From Ifrita kowaldi (taxonomy: Eukaryota; Chordata; Aves; Passeriformes; Cinclosomatidae), in NCBI GenBank assembly GCA_013398055.1, contig VZRS01007674.1:188653-252652 (forward strand): a stretch of DNA of 64,000 nt, read 5' to 3'. The translations under genes and the position numbers were made by a program. How positions within the stretch are numbered: the first letter of the stretch is position 1; each line of letters opens with the position of its first letter. The notes beneath the pieces were generated by a model. It was not told where the DNA came from and did no database searches. It saw only the letters and a program-made list of their open reading frames with translations. This document shows positions 25,263 to 38,539 of this stretch, in pieces.

Positions 25263-28090
25263 TTTTGGGAGGGAGAAGCCCTTATTCCTATGTGACCATT
25301 CTCAGGTGTCTTTGTGGTTTCTAACGTGTCAATAACCCTTGTGTCTTTGTTGCTGCATGGATCTCAGCATGGGAAATTACCCACATTTCTTTTGAGGAGG
25401 CACTTTTATGAGAAGGAAGAAGGTATGATTTTTGGTAGAAAACAGAGATACAAGGAAAAGTTTTTAGTAAATGCAGTTGAAAGAAATACAATCACATAAT
25501 AGGGATTCATTTCTTAAAATATATCTATCTTCATTAAATACATATATTACTCTTGCTGTTTCTTCATATATAGAGGCGTAACACTGTGCAGTTAAAGTGG
25601 CTTTTGTGCAATTAATCATAAAACAGAGGCTCAGTAATTTGTCTCACAAATGCATTTTATTCTGCAAGGACTCATCAGAGCTCCACAGGAGTAGCATTAA
25701 TTGTAATTTTCAGTGTGTAAAATGAAAATGTGGATTCTAAAATGAATATAAAATGAAAATCTGTGTGCTAAGCAAATTCTCCAAAGAGTGACTACTGTGA
25801 ATTAAAAAGTTTAAGATCTAAAAGGTGTTTAGAAGCTTGGGGTATATCTGAACCCTCACTTGCCCATCCTTAGCAGTGGTTCACACAGTGCATTTGTTTT
25901 GTATCTCTGTGGTGTCTTGAAAGACTGGGGGCAATACAACTATGTAGGAGATGATGTCAGCATCTCTGTTATCAAAAGATACAGTGAATGTGTGTGTCTG
26001 TGTTTGTCTGTGTGTTTGGGAAAAAAAGGAAAAGATACTGGCTTTGAACCCAAGTAAGACACCTGTGTCAGCCACGCCATTACTGTTGCTGGATCAGTAC
26101 TGGTAAAGGAAAAAAAAAATCATTTGAACCCTCACTTCTGCAGCTGACAGACAAACACTGTGAAGACATAATTTCTCAGAGTGTCTAGGGAAACATCATA
26201 AAAGCAGAGAGATGGAGGGGAACCTCTCCGTCTCCCTTCCTCCCTCCCATATACAGGGCACCCATCTACTGCTGTGCCAGAAATGTGCTTTTCTGTCTGC
26301 TCTGCCTATACACCGTCTTTTCCTGTATATGCTTGGGCCCAAATCCTCAGTTAGTTTGGCACAGCTCCTCCCAAGCCACTGGAGCTGCCCTGCTCAGGGG
26401 CTGGCAGCTGTGGATGCAGCCATCAATGTTATTCTTAGGCTCTCTGGCGTGCTGAATGCAGAGAGGAGTGTTGTGCTGGTCTGAGCTCCGTTGGACTGGG
26501 TGAGACGGGATACAGCTATGAAGCTGACTAGAAGGGAGTTTTGGAGAGGGGATGCAGTGTTTTCTGGAAACTAGTCCTAATTGTTTTGTGTTTACTTCAG
26601 GAGTGGAAATATAGGTTGCTGGGTCAGAGCCAAATCCTTTGGGAAAATTCAGTTGTCATAAGTCTGATAGTCTGAATTTATGCACTCCAATTTTGTTTTA
26701 GCAATTTTTTTTTCTCTCCTGACAGAAGCTAGTCCCAAATCTGTTTTTTTTTGTTTTCATTTTTTTATTTTGTGCCTGAATTTCTGCCAGATTACAGCTG
26801 GGGAGACTTGAGCTGTTGGCCATATAATGGGTGAGAGAGCTTAAGAAAGTGTATGTTTTCTGCACCTTAATCATTCTAAGGACCACAAAACTACATCTAA
26901 TGCATTTGTAAACCAGTCACATAGGAAGGAAAGTCTGGAGGTATTGAGCAAACTAAAATCACTTGCCAAGTGTTTTGAGAAATTCTTCCACTTTTTGGTG
27001 GAATGTGGCAACTGTTAAACAGTACATGGCAACCACAGAGGACACGATGGGAGACAGGAATGCAAGATTCTTGTGGGAACTTTGGGGGAAATATAGAGAG
27101 ACAGACTGCCATGCAACAAACTCCAGGATCTGTTTGTGCAGAGGAATGCACAATTGGAGGGGAATAGGAAAAATAGACTTCCCCTCTGTGGATGTTAGTT
27201 AAAACAATAGCTGAGAATTTCTCAAATTACCAAAAAAATATGATACCGAAGAATACAGAGACAAATATGCAACGGAAGAAGGGGAAAGAGAGAGCAAGAG
27301 AAATCTCAAAATTAGCTGGATAGTGCTGGTAATTTCAAGACTACAGGAGGAATACTTGTTCTAATATGTGAGCTTTCTTGATATTAATTTAAAAAGTACA
27401 CAGAAGAGAATTTTACCAAAATTTTTTTGATAAAACATAAACCCATAGGGTTTTCCAAGTGGGGACTTCCTAAACTAACCTTAAATAGGACTTAAAAAAA
27501 AAGATTTCTCTTTTTAAGTCTGTTGCTTTGTACGTGCAGTTAATTCAAGGGAAAATGCTAATTCTGAACCTGTAGCCACATCACTAAAAGGCAAGTTTCA
27601 AAAGACTTTTATTCCTGCTTTTATCCTAGGATATGTGACAAGTTTTCAAAAATCTTTTAGTGTACCTTTTACAAAAGACAGAGCCCTGAGTGTCTTGCTG
27701 TAAGCTTTTGGGTACTGAGCACTCTCAAAAATCTGAGCCCTCTTAGCTGTCTAATTGGGCACCACTTGTGAGTGGTGGAGCATATGAAAAATTGCTCTTT
27801 GCCTCAAAGGTCAAAAAAGATGCCACTCAGCTTCTTTTGGGCTCTCTAGGTTCCACTAAGTCCGAGACTGTACCTCACAGACGTGGTTCATAGCTGCTTA
27901 GTCTTCAGGTTTGCTGTGCTCCTGAGGCCTTGACCTGTTAGCTTCTGAGAACTGCTACTGAAATTCTTTTAGATACCTGGAGAGCACAGCTCAACAGCCC
28001 AGGTTGGGTGGTCTTATCCTGTCATATGCTTGTCCTTCTTCTGGAAGTGCCACAGTATTTTTTCTTTCTCCTGGCGTGAATTTAAAATGT
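25263..28090. other. Unique non-coding DNA with simple-sequence tracts
   Basis: Three copies of TAAAATGAAWAT lie at 25718, 25738 and 25749. A TG-rich imperfect tract runs from 25986 to 26019, T-rich tracts from 26702 to 26770, and a purine-rich run from about 27266 to 27306. A pyrimidine-then-GC-rich patch occupies 26215-26480. No exon or known transposon is recognised. Confidence 0.5.
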
Positions 28091-28420
28091 GATTTGACTC
28101 AAGATTTATGCAACTGCTGCTCTTATGATGCTAAATAGTGAGGCACATGGCATAAGTAAACCTGCTGTCTTTGTAGCATCTTGATCTCTGTGAGTGAAAT
28201 TCTGAGCTTTTGTCAACTTCGACGAGCACAGAAATCTGCTTGTGCAGCTCAGGCCGCAATTTCGCAACCAGGACTGTTTCATTTTTCCATAATACAACAT
28301 GTCAGCAGAAACGTGAAGGGTAGAGCCAAGGGCTCCTGGCTCCCAGGCTCCTACGTTTTCTCTGGACAACAGTTTTCCCTTAGAAACCAACAAGTTATGG
28401 ACTAAGGACTGCTCCATTTA
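28091..28420. other. Mixed-composition block, possible conserved non-coding DNA
   Basis: Base composition is balanced and several CpG-containing words occur (for example 'caacttcgacgagcac' and 'aggccgcaatttcgcaacc'). These are unusual in this AT-rich, CpG-poor window. Frames are open on both strands (28106-28417 and 28181-28405) but show no known domain. This is a compositional hint only. Confidence 0.3.
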
Positions 28421-29280
28421 AAACTATCTTGGGCTTTATGGCTAAAAGGATTTTATTAAATAGGAGTGATTACTAAAATATGTTACTGTTGAGGAGGGTG
28501 AGGATAGTTAGAACTTATGAAAAGGCTTTGCTTGCAGCAGAAAAGCACTGTAATTACTTAAAAATATCTTTGCTAATGTTTTTATTTTAAAAATGGAAAA
28601 AGTGAGTCAGCACTGAAGGCTCTGTATTCATTGCTAAGTCCAAACTCAGCTGCTCTGGAGAGTCTCCTCTTTCCCTGCCCCCACCTATGCTGTTGGTACA
28701 AGTGAATATAGCTACTCCTAATTTAGCAACATGAAGTTGCTACCTTTGCATGGGCTGTAACAACCATCCTGAGAGATCTGCTGCTGTAAGAATTTCTTCT
28801 CCAAGTCTGTAACCTCTGTGCAAACACACAAAGAAAATAATATGCAGAATTCATCTTTGAGCGGTGAGTGTGTTCCGTCTCTGGACTGCTGGAACGAGAA
28901 AGTGATGCTGGTGGAGAATAGCAAAAAACCAAATGGATTTTCATATACACTTAGCCTTATTTATACTTGGTCCACAGGGTAATTCACTGTGGTGATAGCT
29001 CTGGGCAAACCTACAGAAATGAATCTTTCTAAATGCTAGCAGATTTTGTATCTGCACTCTGATCCTATACTGCATTTTGCATTGTGATGAAAGGCAGAAT
29101 GGCTGTATTGGAGGGTCCTCAGCAGTTACTGGGTCCATGGAAAACACATGAATGAACTATTTTCTATTCTAAGTAGATACTGCGGTGTTGTCACAGAGAT
29201 GTGGATGAAAATATGGAATGCATCACCTTTTGTCTCCTAATGCCAGAACTCTTCCTGCCTAGCATGCAGTTCTCCTAAAG
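28421..29280. other. Non-coding DNA, nothing recognised
   Basis: No gene, repeat or site could be supported here. Confidence 0.55.
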
Positions 29281-30190
29281 AAAAGCTATATTCTCTATTT
29301 TTTTGATTCAGTACCTCCTACGGGTCGCAGTCTGACAGGATTTTCAATGCACACTGCAAGCCTAAGCGAAATGCACACCGTGCTGTGAAAGAGATACATT
29401 ACATAAGAGGCCTCTGAGGCTTACACAGAGCTGGACTGCAGTGTAAACTGTCTCCGGGATGGATAAAAACCATCTCGCAAACTAGGATTAGCACTGATTC
29501 TTGTCAGGGGCTCTTGATTTGAGAGAAGAGAAGGAAATTTGTGTGTGCTGTTTTAGTGAGTTTTAGCAGCTATATAAACCACAGTTTGAAATTCTGATGT
29601 GTATCTAACCATCAGCATGCCTGAACTGTGTTTGATAAAAGGGGCAGTGAGCTCCAGTTATGCAGCCCTTACTCCCGCTGGTTCTCCTCTGCAACCAGAG
29701 AGCAGCCAGGACTATTTGCATACAAATCCTGGGCGTTTGGCAACTTTTGCTGCAGCATGAGAGAAAGGGAAAGAAAGGCAAATTCCCCACAAGTTAGTGT
29801 TTCAGCCACACTGCAGAAGATTTATTTTATCCACTGCTTGGCAAGAGATTCCAGCAAGGCAGCTGGGTGTCTGGGTGCCTGTCTGCAGATACTCTGCAAT
29901 GGCCAGAGAGTAGCATCTGAAGGATTGTCTGAAGTTCTGGGGTGACAACAGTGCAGTTTGACCCCTCACTTTGTGGAGGGAGAGCCAGACCTTTCCTGAA
30001 GGTCACTCCAAAGCTCCAGACATGCACAGAGAGACTGCTTGCTGTGACAGTTAACTTCCTATCTCAGGGCAGACAGGCTGCTTCCACTTTAAAGCCCAAC
30101 AAACTGCTTTTTATCAGCACACAGAGGATGGGAGATGTCATCCCAGGCCTCCAGGCAGGGCAAACACACACGCTTTTTTAGTTCAGGAGG
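29281..30190. other. Candidate regulatory or conserved block
   Basis: The stretch has several CpG-containing words ('ctacgggtcgcagtc', 'taagcgaaatgcacaccgtg', 'aaccatctcgcaaactagg') and motif-like words, including a homeodomain GGATTA near 29485 and a RUNX-like AACCACAG near 29577. Open frames occur on both strands at 29605-30181 without known protein domains, which argues against coding sequence. Evidence is weak and compositional. Confidence 0.3.
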
Positions 30191-31130
30191 GAGAACAAAA
30201 GTTGTACGTTACTGAGATTTCCTGGTGAATTACTGGTGGGCATTCAGATTGCATGATAGAAGACAAATACTGTAAATACCTGTGTTAAAAAAGATGAAAG
30301 GGTGGTATATGCCAGAAACAAATCCCCATAGTTAGTGACCATTATCCTAAATATGGATCTGTATGGTAGAGAGGTGGAGAAATTGGATCATGGTAATTAC
30401 TGACCACCTCAAGTCATGCCCACTGCAATACCAGGCATTTCACTGGAGATACTCAGCGCCTCGCAGACTTGTAGGAATCCTTCAAGTTCAGTTTCAAAGC
30501 ACAAAGGTAAATTAAAGGATGGATTTACAAGGAGGATGATGTAGTTAGTATCAAAATATTAAACCTATGTTAGTCCTCCATGCCTTTATATTTTCCTTCA
30601 AATTTCTTACCAAATTGCTGCAGCAAGCTTTATGTGAAGGCTGTTACATTAAGCTGTTAGATAGGGGTATATAAATGTATCCTTCTGATACACAGTGCTT
30701 TCAGAAAATCTAGAAACAAACTATAAAATGCTTCTTGGCCTATTGCAGAGCACAGCCTTATCTTTCAAATCTTCTGGATACCTTTAGGCTGCTGTTTTTT
30801 ATACATACTATGTCTTAAGTAAAAAAGATTTTTAAAATTGTGTCTGCTTTTTGTTCCTCATTTATCAAGGGGAACTCTCGGTATCTTCTGAAGGACTATC
30901 ACCTTGCTTTTCTGTAGCTTTAGCCAAACAGTGGTTTGCTTAGATTTGCAGATAAAGTTGCCAGATTTTATCAGCCAAACCATCTCCAAAACATATTTTC
31001 TTTCCAGGAGAAAGGCCTACACACAAGCCTTTTATGGCATTGTGTATTTATAGCTCTAGTCTGTACTGTGAATGAATGGCTCACTCCACAAAACACAATG
31101 CAGAGGCATTTGATGGGCATGCTCATCAGT
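30191..31130. other. Unique AT-rich non-coding DNA
   Basis: No gene or repeat is recognised. Confidence 0.6.
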
Positions 31131-31590
31131 CACAGAATCCCAGGATCACAGGATGGGTCAGGTTGGAGGGGACCACAGTGGGTCATCTCCAACCTCCCTG
31201 CTCAAGCAAGGTCATCCTAGAGCACGTGGCACAGGACCCTTGAATATCTCCAGTGAGGGAGACTCCACAACCTCTCTGGGCAACCTGTTCTAGTGCTTGG
31301 TCACCCACACAGTGCGGAAGTTCTTCCTCATGTTCAGGTGGAACTTCTGTGCATCAGTTTCTGCCCATTGCCTCTTGTCCTTTTGCTCAGCACCACTGAG
31401 CAGAGCCTGGCTCTGTCCTCTGACACCTCCCTTCAGATACTGACAGACATTGATGAGGTCCCCTCTCAGCTGTCTCTTCTCGAGGCTGAACAGGCCCAGC
31501 TCCCTCAGCCTTTCCTCATAAGAGAGATGCTCTGGTCCCTTAGTCATCTTTGTTTCTCTCTGCTGGACCTGCTCAGTCCAGTGGAGGTCA
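31131..31590 (-). mobile_element. CR1 LINE, antisense 3' portion
   Basis: This is a long antisense CR1 3' portion. The 3' tip lies on the left ('cacagaatcccaggatcac', two terminal units). It is followed by 'caggttggaggggaccac', 'cctgctcaagcaaggtcatc', 'acaacctctctgggcaacct', 'gaagttcttcctcatgttca', 'gatgaggtcccctctcagct' and 'ctccctcagcctttcctcat'. The right end fades after about 31585. It is 5'-truncated with moderate divergence. The 289-codon plus frame (31293-32162) and 216-codon minus frame (31290-31940) start inside this repeat and are not genes. Confidence 0.93.
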
Positions 31591-32165
31591 CAGAACAGGG
31601 TGTCAAAGGCGCAAGGAACCTGCCTGGTTTTCCATTCTTGCACAAAGAGAGGAAGGGAAAGGCTTATCTGAGTTTGGGAATGATTGAGCGTGTCACCATA
31701 GGACTGGCTTTCTCTGAACTGCTGCAAAGCCAAAACTCTGCCCCGACTCCTGAGTCTTACACAGCTCCCTGCAGAGAAGTAGTGAACAATGTCAGGACAA
31801 AGCTGAGTCATGACTCTGGCAGCTGGGTGGTTCAAAACCTTCCAGAAGGTGGTGGCAGCCTGGGATCTGCTGGTGCTCTGAGACAAAACATGCACAAGCC
31901 TCACTGGTGCTCCACCAGCCAGCAAGTCCACCGTCTGCAATTCCTGCTAGTACTGGAAATAGCTTGCATCCAGAAAGGTTTGGGGGTCAGGGCTTACATC
32001 CTGCCTCTGTCACTCAGTGATATGGTACCACATTTCACACCTTTGAATGCCCAACCTGCACACTGCTCACAACGGTGTCTTTCTAACATTGCAAACTTGG
32101 GATGGCTCTGGTCAGCAGCCATATTTTCTGAATCCATCTGCTTATTGAATTCCAGGGCCTAGAGG
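31591..32165. other. Unannotated segment open on both strands
   Basis: Beyond the CR1 the sequence stays relatively GC-rich and is free of stops in one frame on each strand for several hundred bases. No domain or family is recognised in either translation, and neither strand shows clear exon boundaries. I read it as chance openness in stop-poor sequence, possibly including more distant CR1. Confidence 0.4.
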
Positions 32166-33470
32166 AACATCTGGGCCTTAGAAATAAGGCTGTTTTCCTA
32201 CAAAACTGAAGGATTAGGAAAGATAGCATATTTTGCTAGTAAAAAGGGAGATTGACGTAATTGCTAATGTGAACTGTGAAATATACAAAATATTTCAGTA
32301 AACCAATCACACTCAAAATACTGCTTTGTATGTAAAACTGTTATAAGAGAAATATTTAGCATTATGAAATGTATATTGCTTTTCATTGGAAATAAATTTT
32401 GTCAGTAAGTGAATCCATGATAGTAATTGGTTCTGTACAGCTTTGATATTTTATCTTTTAGAACTGGAAACATTTCTAATACTGCATGATTCTTATTTAT
32501 TTGATGTGTGCAGAACACGTGGAAGGATGCTGTGCAAAAGCTTGTTAGCAAGTGAATTACATACCTGAGCTGTTTGGGAGAAATTGATTCAGCTTATATC
32601 TCTTCCCCACCCTAAGGTATCTGTCTTCATCTGCTCTGAAAGTGTGGGCACTCAAAAGAATTTAGGGATGCATTTTATGTTCTCAGTTCCTGTTTTTATA
32701 GGCAGATTTTAAAAGAATCTGGATCTCAGTAGTTCTGATAGCAAATGTAAAATTTTCAGTAGTAGCTTCCCATGTAACTGTGAAAATCTGGCGTGTAGAC
32801 ACAGTATCAGCACATGACTCTACTTCTCAGAAGCATCCTCTCCACAAAATGCTATGTAAAAATGGCCCTGAAACTATTTTTGGAGGTGATTTCTGTAGGC
32901 TCCCTCTGCCATTTTATTCATCTGGCAACTTCCTCTTCATTAGTATTGCATACCAGTAGGGATAAACAAGATCCAGGTCCCAGTCCCTGCCACAGTGAAC
33001 AGAAATCCTATCAATGTAGAAATTAGAGCACAGGTTCCCTCTCTAGCAGGCAAGTGTAGCAGGCATAAAGTTGTTTCAGATTTTTCTATAAAGCCAGGCT
33101 TTACACATTACACTTGTAATTTCTAAATTTTAAATTACAGTTGTAAAGTGCAATTTGTCCCAGAAAAGGACTCCTGTTTCTCTCAGCTGGAAGAAAGTCT
33201 TGAAGTGATGTCTCTTGAGAAAGTAAATGAAAGCAAAAAGGGAAAATTTTATGAAGTAGATGTACAGAATAACCTGTGCAATGTAAGGCCTCAAGTTGTT
33301 TAGACTTGGAATGAAATTACAGATTTTTGGTTTTGTTTTTCAAGTATATTAGCAAATATTGCCAAAACAAAGCAGAATTTTATAAACAAAATGTCTCTCC
33401 AAAGACCATTAGGATAACTGTGAAATCAAACACTTAAAAAAAGCCCAAAACAATACCAAAACAAAAATTT
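32166..33470. other. Unique AT-rich non-coding DNA
   Basis: Nothing recognisable as a gene, RNA or transposon. Confidence 0.6.
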
Positions 33471-33810
33471 TCTTGAAGAGCCCCAAGAAAGGATGCACTT
33501 CTAGATAACGTGGTTTGGTTCCTTCGCAAATGAAGGCAGATTTGCAGGCCCTTGTTATTAGGGGGCATAGATGACGCAGACTGCAAGTCGTAAATGTGTG
33601 TTTCTGTGAAAGATTGGTGCCGTTTTGTGTGAGCTGTGGTGTGATATTTCCATCTGATACCTAGAGTCAGCCAATAGCTGCAGGTGGTGAGAGGCTGAGG
33701 AGCACAACATGCTCCAGTGGCACCTGAGGTTTGATCTCTGTGGCACGCTTCCTGCATGCTGCACAGCGAGCCTCTGTCAGGGCTTCCTTGTCTTTGAGCT
33801 CAGTGAATAC
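33471..33810. promoter_or_regulatory. Candidate conserved regulatory block
   Basis: Balanced composition with scattered CpGs sets this block off from its flanks. It contains a good CCAAT box (AGCCAATAGC, about 33669-33678) closely followed by an E-box-type GCAGGTGG (about 33680-33687). Further left lie an octamer-like 'ttcgcaaatgaag' and 'aagtcgtaaatg'. A 107-codon frame is open on the minus strand but has no known domain. Motif content alone is weak evidence, and no flanking gene is visible to link it to. Confidence 0.3.
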
Positions 33811-36800
33811 AAACCCAAAGTACCTTTATTTAGTTCAGATCTTCCATAATGAGTGACCATTTCCTTAGAGATGTTTGTCACTGAACCAAGAAATAGTCCT
33901 CAGACATTCTGATGCAGGCACTGATGATTCTCTAGCAGATATGCATTTAATCCTTTTCTTTCTGTTTGCATTTAGCAGTTCTGCCTTCTGCAGGACCTCA
34001 CTCCCTACCACCTGCAACAATTACAAATGATGGGGTTTAAACACTTTGCTGAGCTGTGGTGCTTCTCTGCACAATTTAGAAAATCACCGCCTCCATGATC
34101 AGAAAATAGGTAACCTGTTTTGTACTCCATGAGACCAGAAGATGGATGGAAGTTTCTATAATTCATTGTGGAAAAAGAGAAGGTGTGAGCAGTGTTATCT
34201 CAGGGACTATAGATGTGCCTATTCGTGCTGTTTTACTGTTTATAACAAGATGTTCTCTGGAGTGAATGCATCACCCCGAGAACGTGTTTTGGCTGAGGAA
34301 CGGGACTCAGCTTTCACAAGTGAAAGGACAGTACCTAAAGGTCCAGTTTTGCTTTGAGTTCTTCATCTGTGAAAAGTAAATCTTTGACAAACTGGAATGA
34401 ACAGTTTTAACACAGGTGATGTTATAGTTTAGCCTCAGGGTATGTGGGGCTCTAGTGTAGTGCTCTCTTCACAGTGACCCCAAGGCAGAAGATCACGGAG
34501 CTCATTTTGCACATGCAGCTGTAAATCCAGTGGGAGCCTTTTGCGACAGCTTTTCATAGACGAAGCACTCTGGAAAAGGGTCATGTGCCACCGAAGCCTT
34601 GCAGAGATTGTTTAGAGTGTTTAGGTGGTGAAAACTGCCTTTTAGATAAGAGTTTTGACCAGAGCTGTCCTACTTACCTACTCCTGCACTTGGGTTTTGT
34701 ACTTTTTTTTTTTCAATATAAATATGTGGGCAGTTTTTGAATTGCTTTTCCTGGCTGGTTTCATTTTTTTTTTCCTCTTCCTCACAACAAATGCAGGCAT
34801 GCTTTTATGTCCCCAAGGAATATGAGAACCTCTAAACAGGACAACCACAAAAGTGGCCTAGAGGGTTGTATTTCAATTTTGCAGAACAGGAAAAGGAATA
34901 AGGATCTGGTTGGGATCTGTACTTTCACTTATTTCAGGATGGTACCCAGGACTGGTTGCTGCCATATGGTTATTGCTGCCCACTGAGTCTGCTGGTGAAC
35001 TGCACAGTCAGAAGCCCCCAGCTGCATGAGGTTGTATTAGTCTAGACTGTAGTTGCAAAGAAGGGGACCTGTTTCTTCACTGTTTTCTTCTGATGTCTTC
35101 TAAGGCTGGCTGTAACCTCCTCTGGATGTTGTGGGTTTCAATCTGCTTTCAGTTTTAGTGGTTACATTGGTTTTTTACAAAGCTCTTTTCCTAGTTAGGC
35201 TGAATGAATTTGCAAGCTGTATGTGATAGGAAACTCTAATATCTGTTTTTAATTTGTACTCCCTAAATCTGTGTGGTCATATGTACCTTTTAATTTTCAC
35301 TTGTATAAATGAAAAACTGAGTGAAAAAAACCCTGCAATTTTCTGGTCTTCTGACTTATTGGAGTAAAAAGGTTTGGTTTTGTCTGACACAAAAGGCATC
35401 TAGCCACATTTCTGCAGAATCTCATGTTTTGGACTCTGAATTAGATCTAATTTATACCCCAAATACCCAGATATAGGTATTACTATAATTAAGATATCAG
35501 TGAAAGTTCTTTGTTTTCTTTTCCATTTCTTTATGTACCAGAAGAATTTAGATCTACACATTGTTTGCAGAATGCAACCAAAAAATAAAGAAATAAAGAC
35601 AATCTTTTAAAATTAATATAGAGATGGAAGGTATACATAAGTATATAAGGTGTATATACAATTACACTTTAAAATGTTTTTCCCAGGTTGAATATTGCAA
35701 CTGCCAAAGAGAAAATGAAAATTGATGATAGGTAAAAAAATATTATTATATACTTCTAATGAGTGAAAGCCTTCAGCTTGTGCCAGGACAAATGAGTGTA
35801 ACAGGGTTATACTTGGTGGGTACAAACTGAAGTGGGATTTATGTCTTACCTTACTCATATGTCTGTGCCATTTTCAGTTGTTTTCTGTACCACATTTTTC
35901 TCTTTTGGTTTTCTTTTGGCGTATTAGTCCTTTCCTGACAGAGAACCTAATTAAAGAAAACATGCAACATTTTAAGTCAGACTGAGACTAGACTGTGCCT
36001 GATTAAGGACAGAGTGGAGTTGTATTTCGTGGTTGCTACGTCCTTTTTCTGAAATGTCCTCTGTGTGTTGAATAGCTACATATAATGTGAGACCTTTTCC
36101 ATAGGGTGTCCAGACTCCTCTGTGAGATCATGCCAGGGCCTGCACATCCTTTGGGAGAAGATCTGTTCCTTTAGGCCCAGAAGGAAAAAGGCCCAGCGCC
36201 TGTGCATAAGAGCTTTTTTTTTCACTGGGCAGTGAAAAGCTGTGTAATTCCTGCTAATGCAATAACACTGTGAAACCATATGAAGGCCAGTCATTGCCCT
36301 GTCCTGGACTGCTGTGACAGTGTGGTATAACCCTTTGTAAGGTGAATCAGCCTACGCCAAACTCCAACGTCATGGGGCATACAAATTTCACATTTCTCTA
36401 GGAACCAGCATTCTCACCCTACCCCTTAACCCTTAGCACAGATGTAGGTGTGAAAGCACATTTGCTTAGAGCAGAGAGGCCCCTTGCCAAAGGCAGTTTT
36501 CTGCAGTTTTACAATACATAGTTTGTGTTTATGATAATGCTGCAAGAGTAACTTGTTTATGAGTTATGTGTCTTCACACAACATCACGGGTTTCAGAAAA
36601 AGATATTTTTTCTTCTTTCTTTTTGTGGTGGAATTCAGGTGGAAATTACAGTTGTGTGGTGTCAGTGTTGATAAATAGCACTTGTCTTCCTGGGCAACAC
36701 CACTCTAAAATGATCTTAGATACTATTTTGTGAGTTCACTGTGGTTGTGCACTAATGATATTAAGCATTCTAGTTTTGAGGAGTTTTATATTGTGATTGA

Positions 36801-37500
36801 CTGTACTGCAGAGATCTTCTCCTCATCCTTCTAGGTAGTGGTGATGTCATGTTACCAGCCATCAGCTAAACATGGAATGACAAAGCCACTGACGTCTTGG
36901 TCGTGTCTAAGGCAAAACTGCCCCAACTATCAAAAAAACCCCTCTTGCCTCCTGGGTCACAAGTTATCATATTGCTTTGTAGACTTGCTATTGGCAGATC
37001 AAGATCAAATTACCTCCTATAGCAATATTTAATCCCTTAGCAAGGTATTTAAGTGGATATCCTTCATTTTCTACGAGGTGATGAGAACTCCCATTACACA
37101 GTAGTTTCAGTGGAAGCTCAGAGCCCTTGCTGCTTTGCTATACTGTGCCAAAAAAGTGCTTTTCAGGCTACTCTGGTTTATAGTTTTTGAAGTGCCTTAC
37201 ACATTTATAGCAGCATGTAAAAAGTAATCCTTAGTCTAGTAATATTACCTTGTAATTAAAATAAATATATAATTGAAACACAGCCTCAGTAGAGAGGATT
37301 ACCTTTAAAAGAGTTTTCTACACCACCGGAAAAACCCAAGCTCATTTTCAATTAAAAGAAAGAGGCTGCCTGCAAACTTTTAAGTAGTCTCTTCAAGTTT
37401 AGAATGTAATTAAAGCTTGTAATTGCTTTTTGGGCTAACAGAATGTTTCAATAGTCGAAATAGAAAGCCCTAGATTAATAATTGTAGTAAATGCAGATTA
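33811..37500. other. Unique AT-rich non-coding DNA
   Basis: T-rich tracts near 34702 and 34767. No gene or known repeat is recognised. Confidence 0.6.
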
Positions 37501-37810
37501 CATTATCCAGCCATATCAAAACCCAGTGCTGTGCCAAATGTCCCAGCATTATGATTGTGTCAGGGAAAGGGGCTGCAGTGAAGCCCGGTGGCTACAGCTC
37601 AGCTGCTCCTGGTTGCCCATGTTTAGTGCCATCAGCATGGCTCTCCATACACCTCCCTCCTCAGGAGGGCCAGGTAGGAGCATGTGATGGGTGAGGAAAG
37701 CTGTGCTCAGGCTGGTCCTGCCCAAGGATGCAGTCAGGATGTGGTGAAAGGCCGTGCCCTCCCCTAGGAACTGCGGTGCCCCCCTGCATCCTCCGGTCTA
37801 GATACAGGTT
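37501..37810. other. GC-rich patch of unknown origin
   Basis: About 250 bases of raised GC content between AT-rich flanks. It has C-rich words such as 'ccctcccctagg' and 'gcggtgcccccctgc', few CpGs, and no recognisable protein or repeat family. Confidence 0.4.
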
Positions 37811-38539
37811 TTGAATTTCCTTTTTTGAATAGTGCAGAGTATGAACTCTAAAGGACTGAAACAGCAGAAGGCAAATTAAATATTATATATTTTTTGCTTA
37901 GTTACATCCAAAAGAAAAGAAACTGCGCATTTACAGTGTGCAACATATTTATTAGTGCCTTAGGAAATGGGCTGATAATTCTTCTCCCAAGGGGAAAAAA
38001 ACCAGTGTATATTCCACTTTTAAACTCATTTGAGTGACTGAGCCAATCCTTTGAGTGTGTAGCTTTACTTCTACATAGCAGAGTACATCACAGAGCAGAT
38101 ATATTAGGTCCGGAAAGTTCCAGAAAGAGAACCATGATTTAGTGTGGTTCTGCAGCAGAAGTACAAAACCCGAGTTTTGGCAAACCTTACTGTGTGTATT
38201 TAGGAAGATACAACATGGTGACCCCAAACTTTGCATTGAAATTGCAGTGCATGTTCCCGTCTGACAATAATTTCGTGCTGGGTGGTAGCACTGATGCTCA
38301 GGAGAGCTGAGTGGCTTTGGTGCAGAACTGTCAGACACCGCAGCTTGTCCCTCAGCTACAGTCTGCGGCCAAATATGGATGTTCCTGGCATACTTCATAG
38401 CATGATGGTCATACATCCAAGTGACCTCATGCTTCATAGTCACAACTAGGCCTTCCCTGAGATGGAAGATTTTGTCCCCTTTTGTGCTCTTTACCACTAG
38501 TTTGTTGAGGCTCCAAGTAAATCATACAGCTTGTAGAGT
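37811..38539. other. Non-coding DNA, nothing recognised
   Basis: A minus-strand frame (37952-38497, 181 codons) is the longest outside CR1-linked sequence. It contains no domain, motif or family signature that I recognise, and codon usage looks random. Coding function is not supported. Confidence 0.5.

Noticed and set aside
31293..32162. Longest open frame, 289 codons plus strand, with a 216-codon frame on the minus strand
   Set aside because: Both start within an antisense CR1 3' end, cover each other, and show no domain, signal or family resemblance. Chance openness in stop-poor repeat-derived sequence.
37952..38497. 181-codon open frame, minus strand
   Set aside because: No recognisable domain or motif, no exon boundaries, random-looking composition in AT-rich non-coding DNA.
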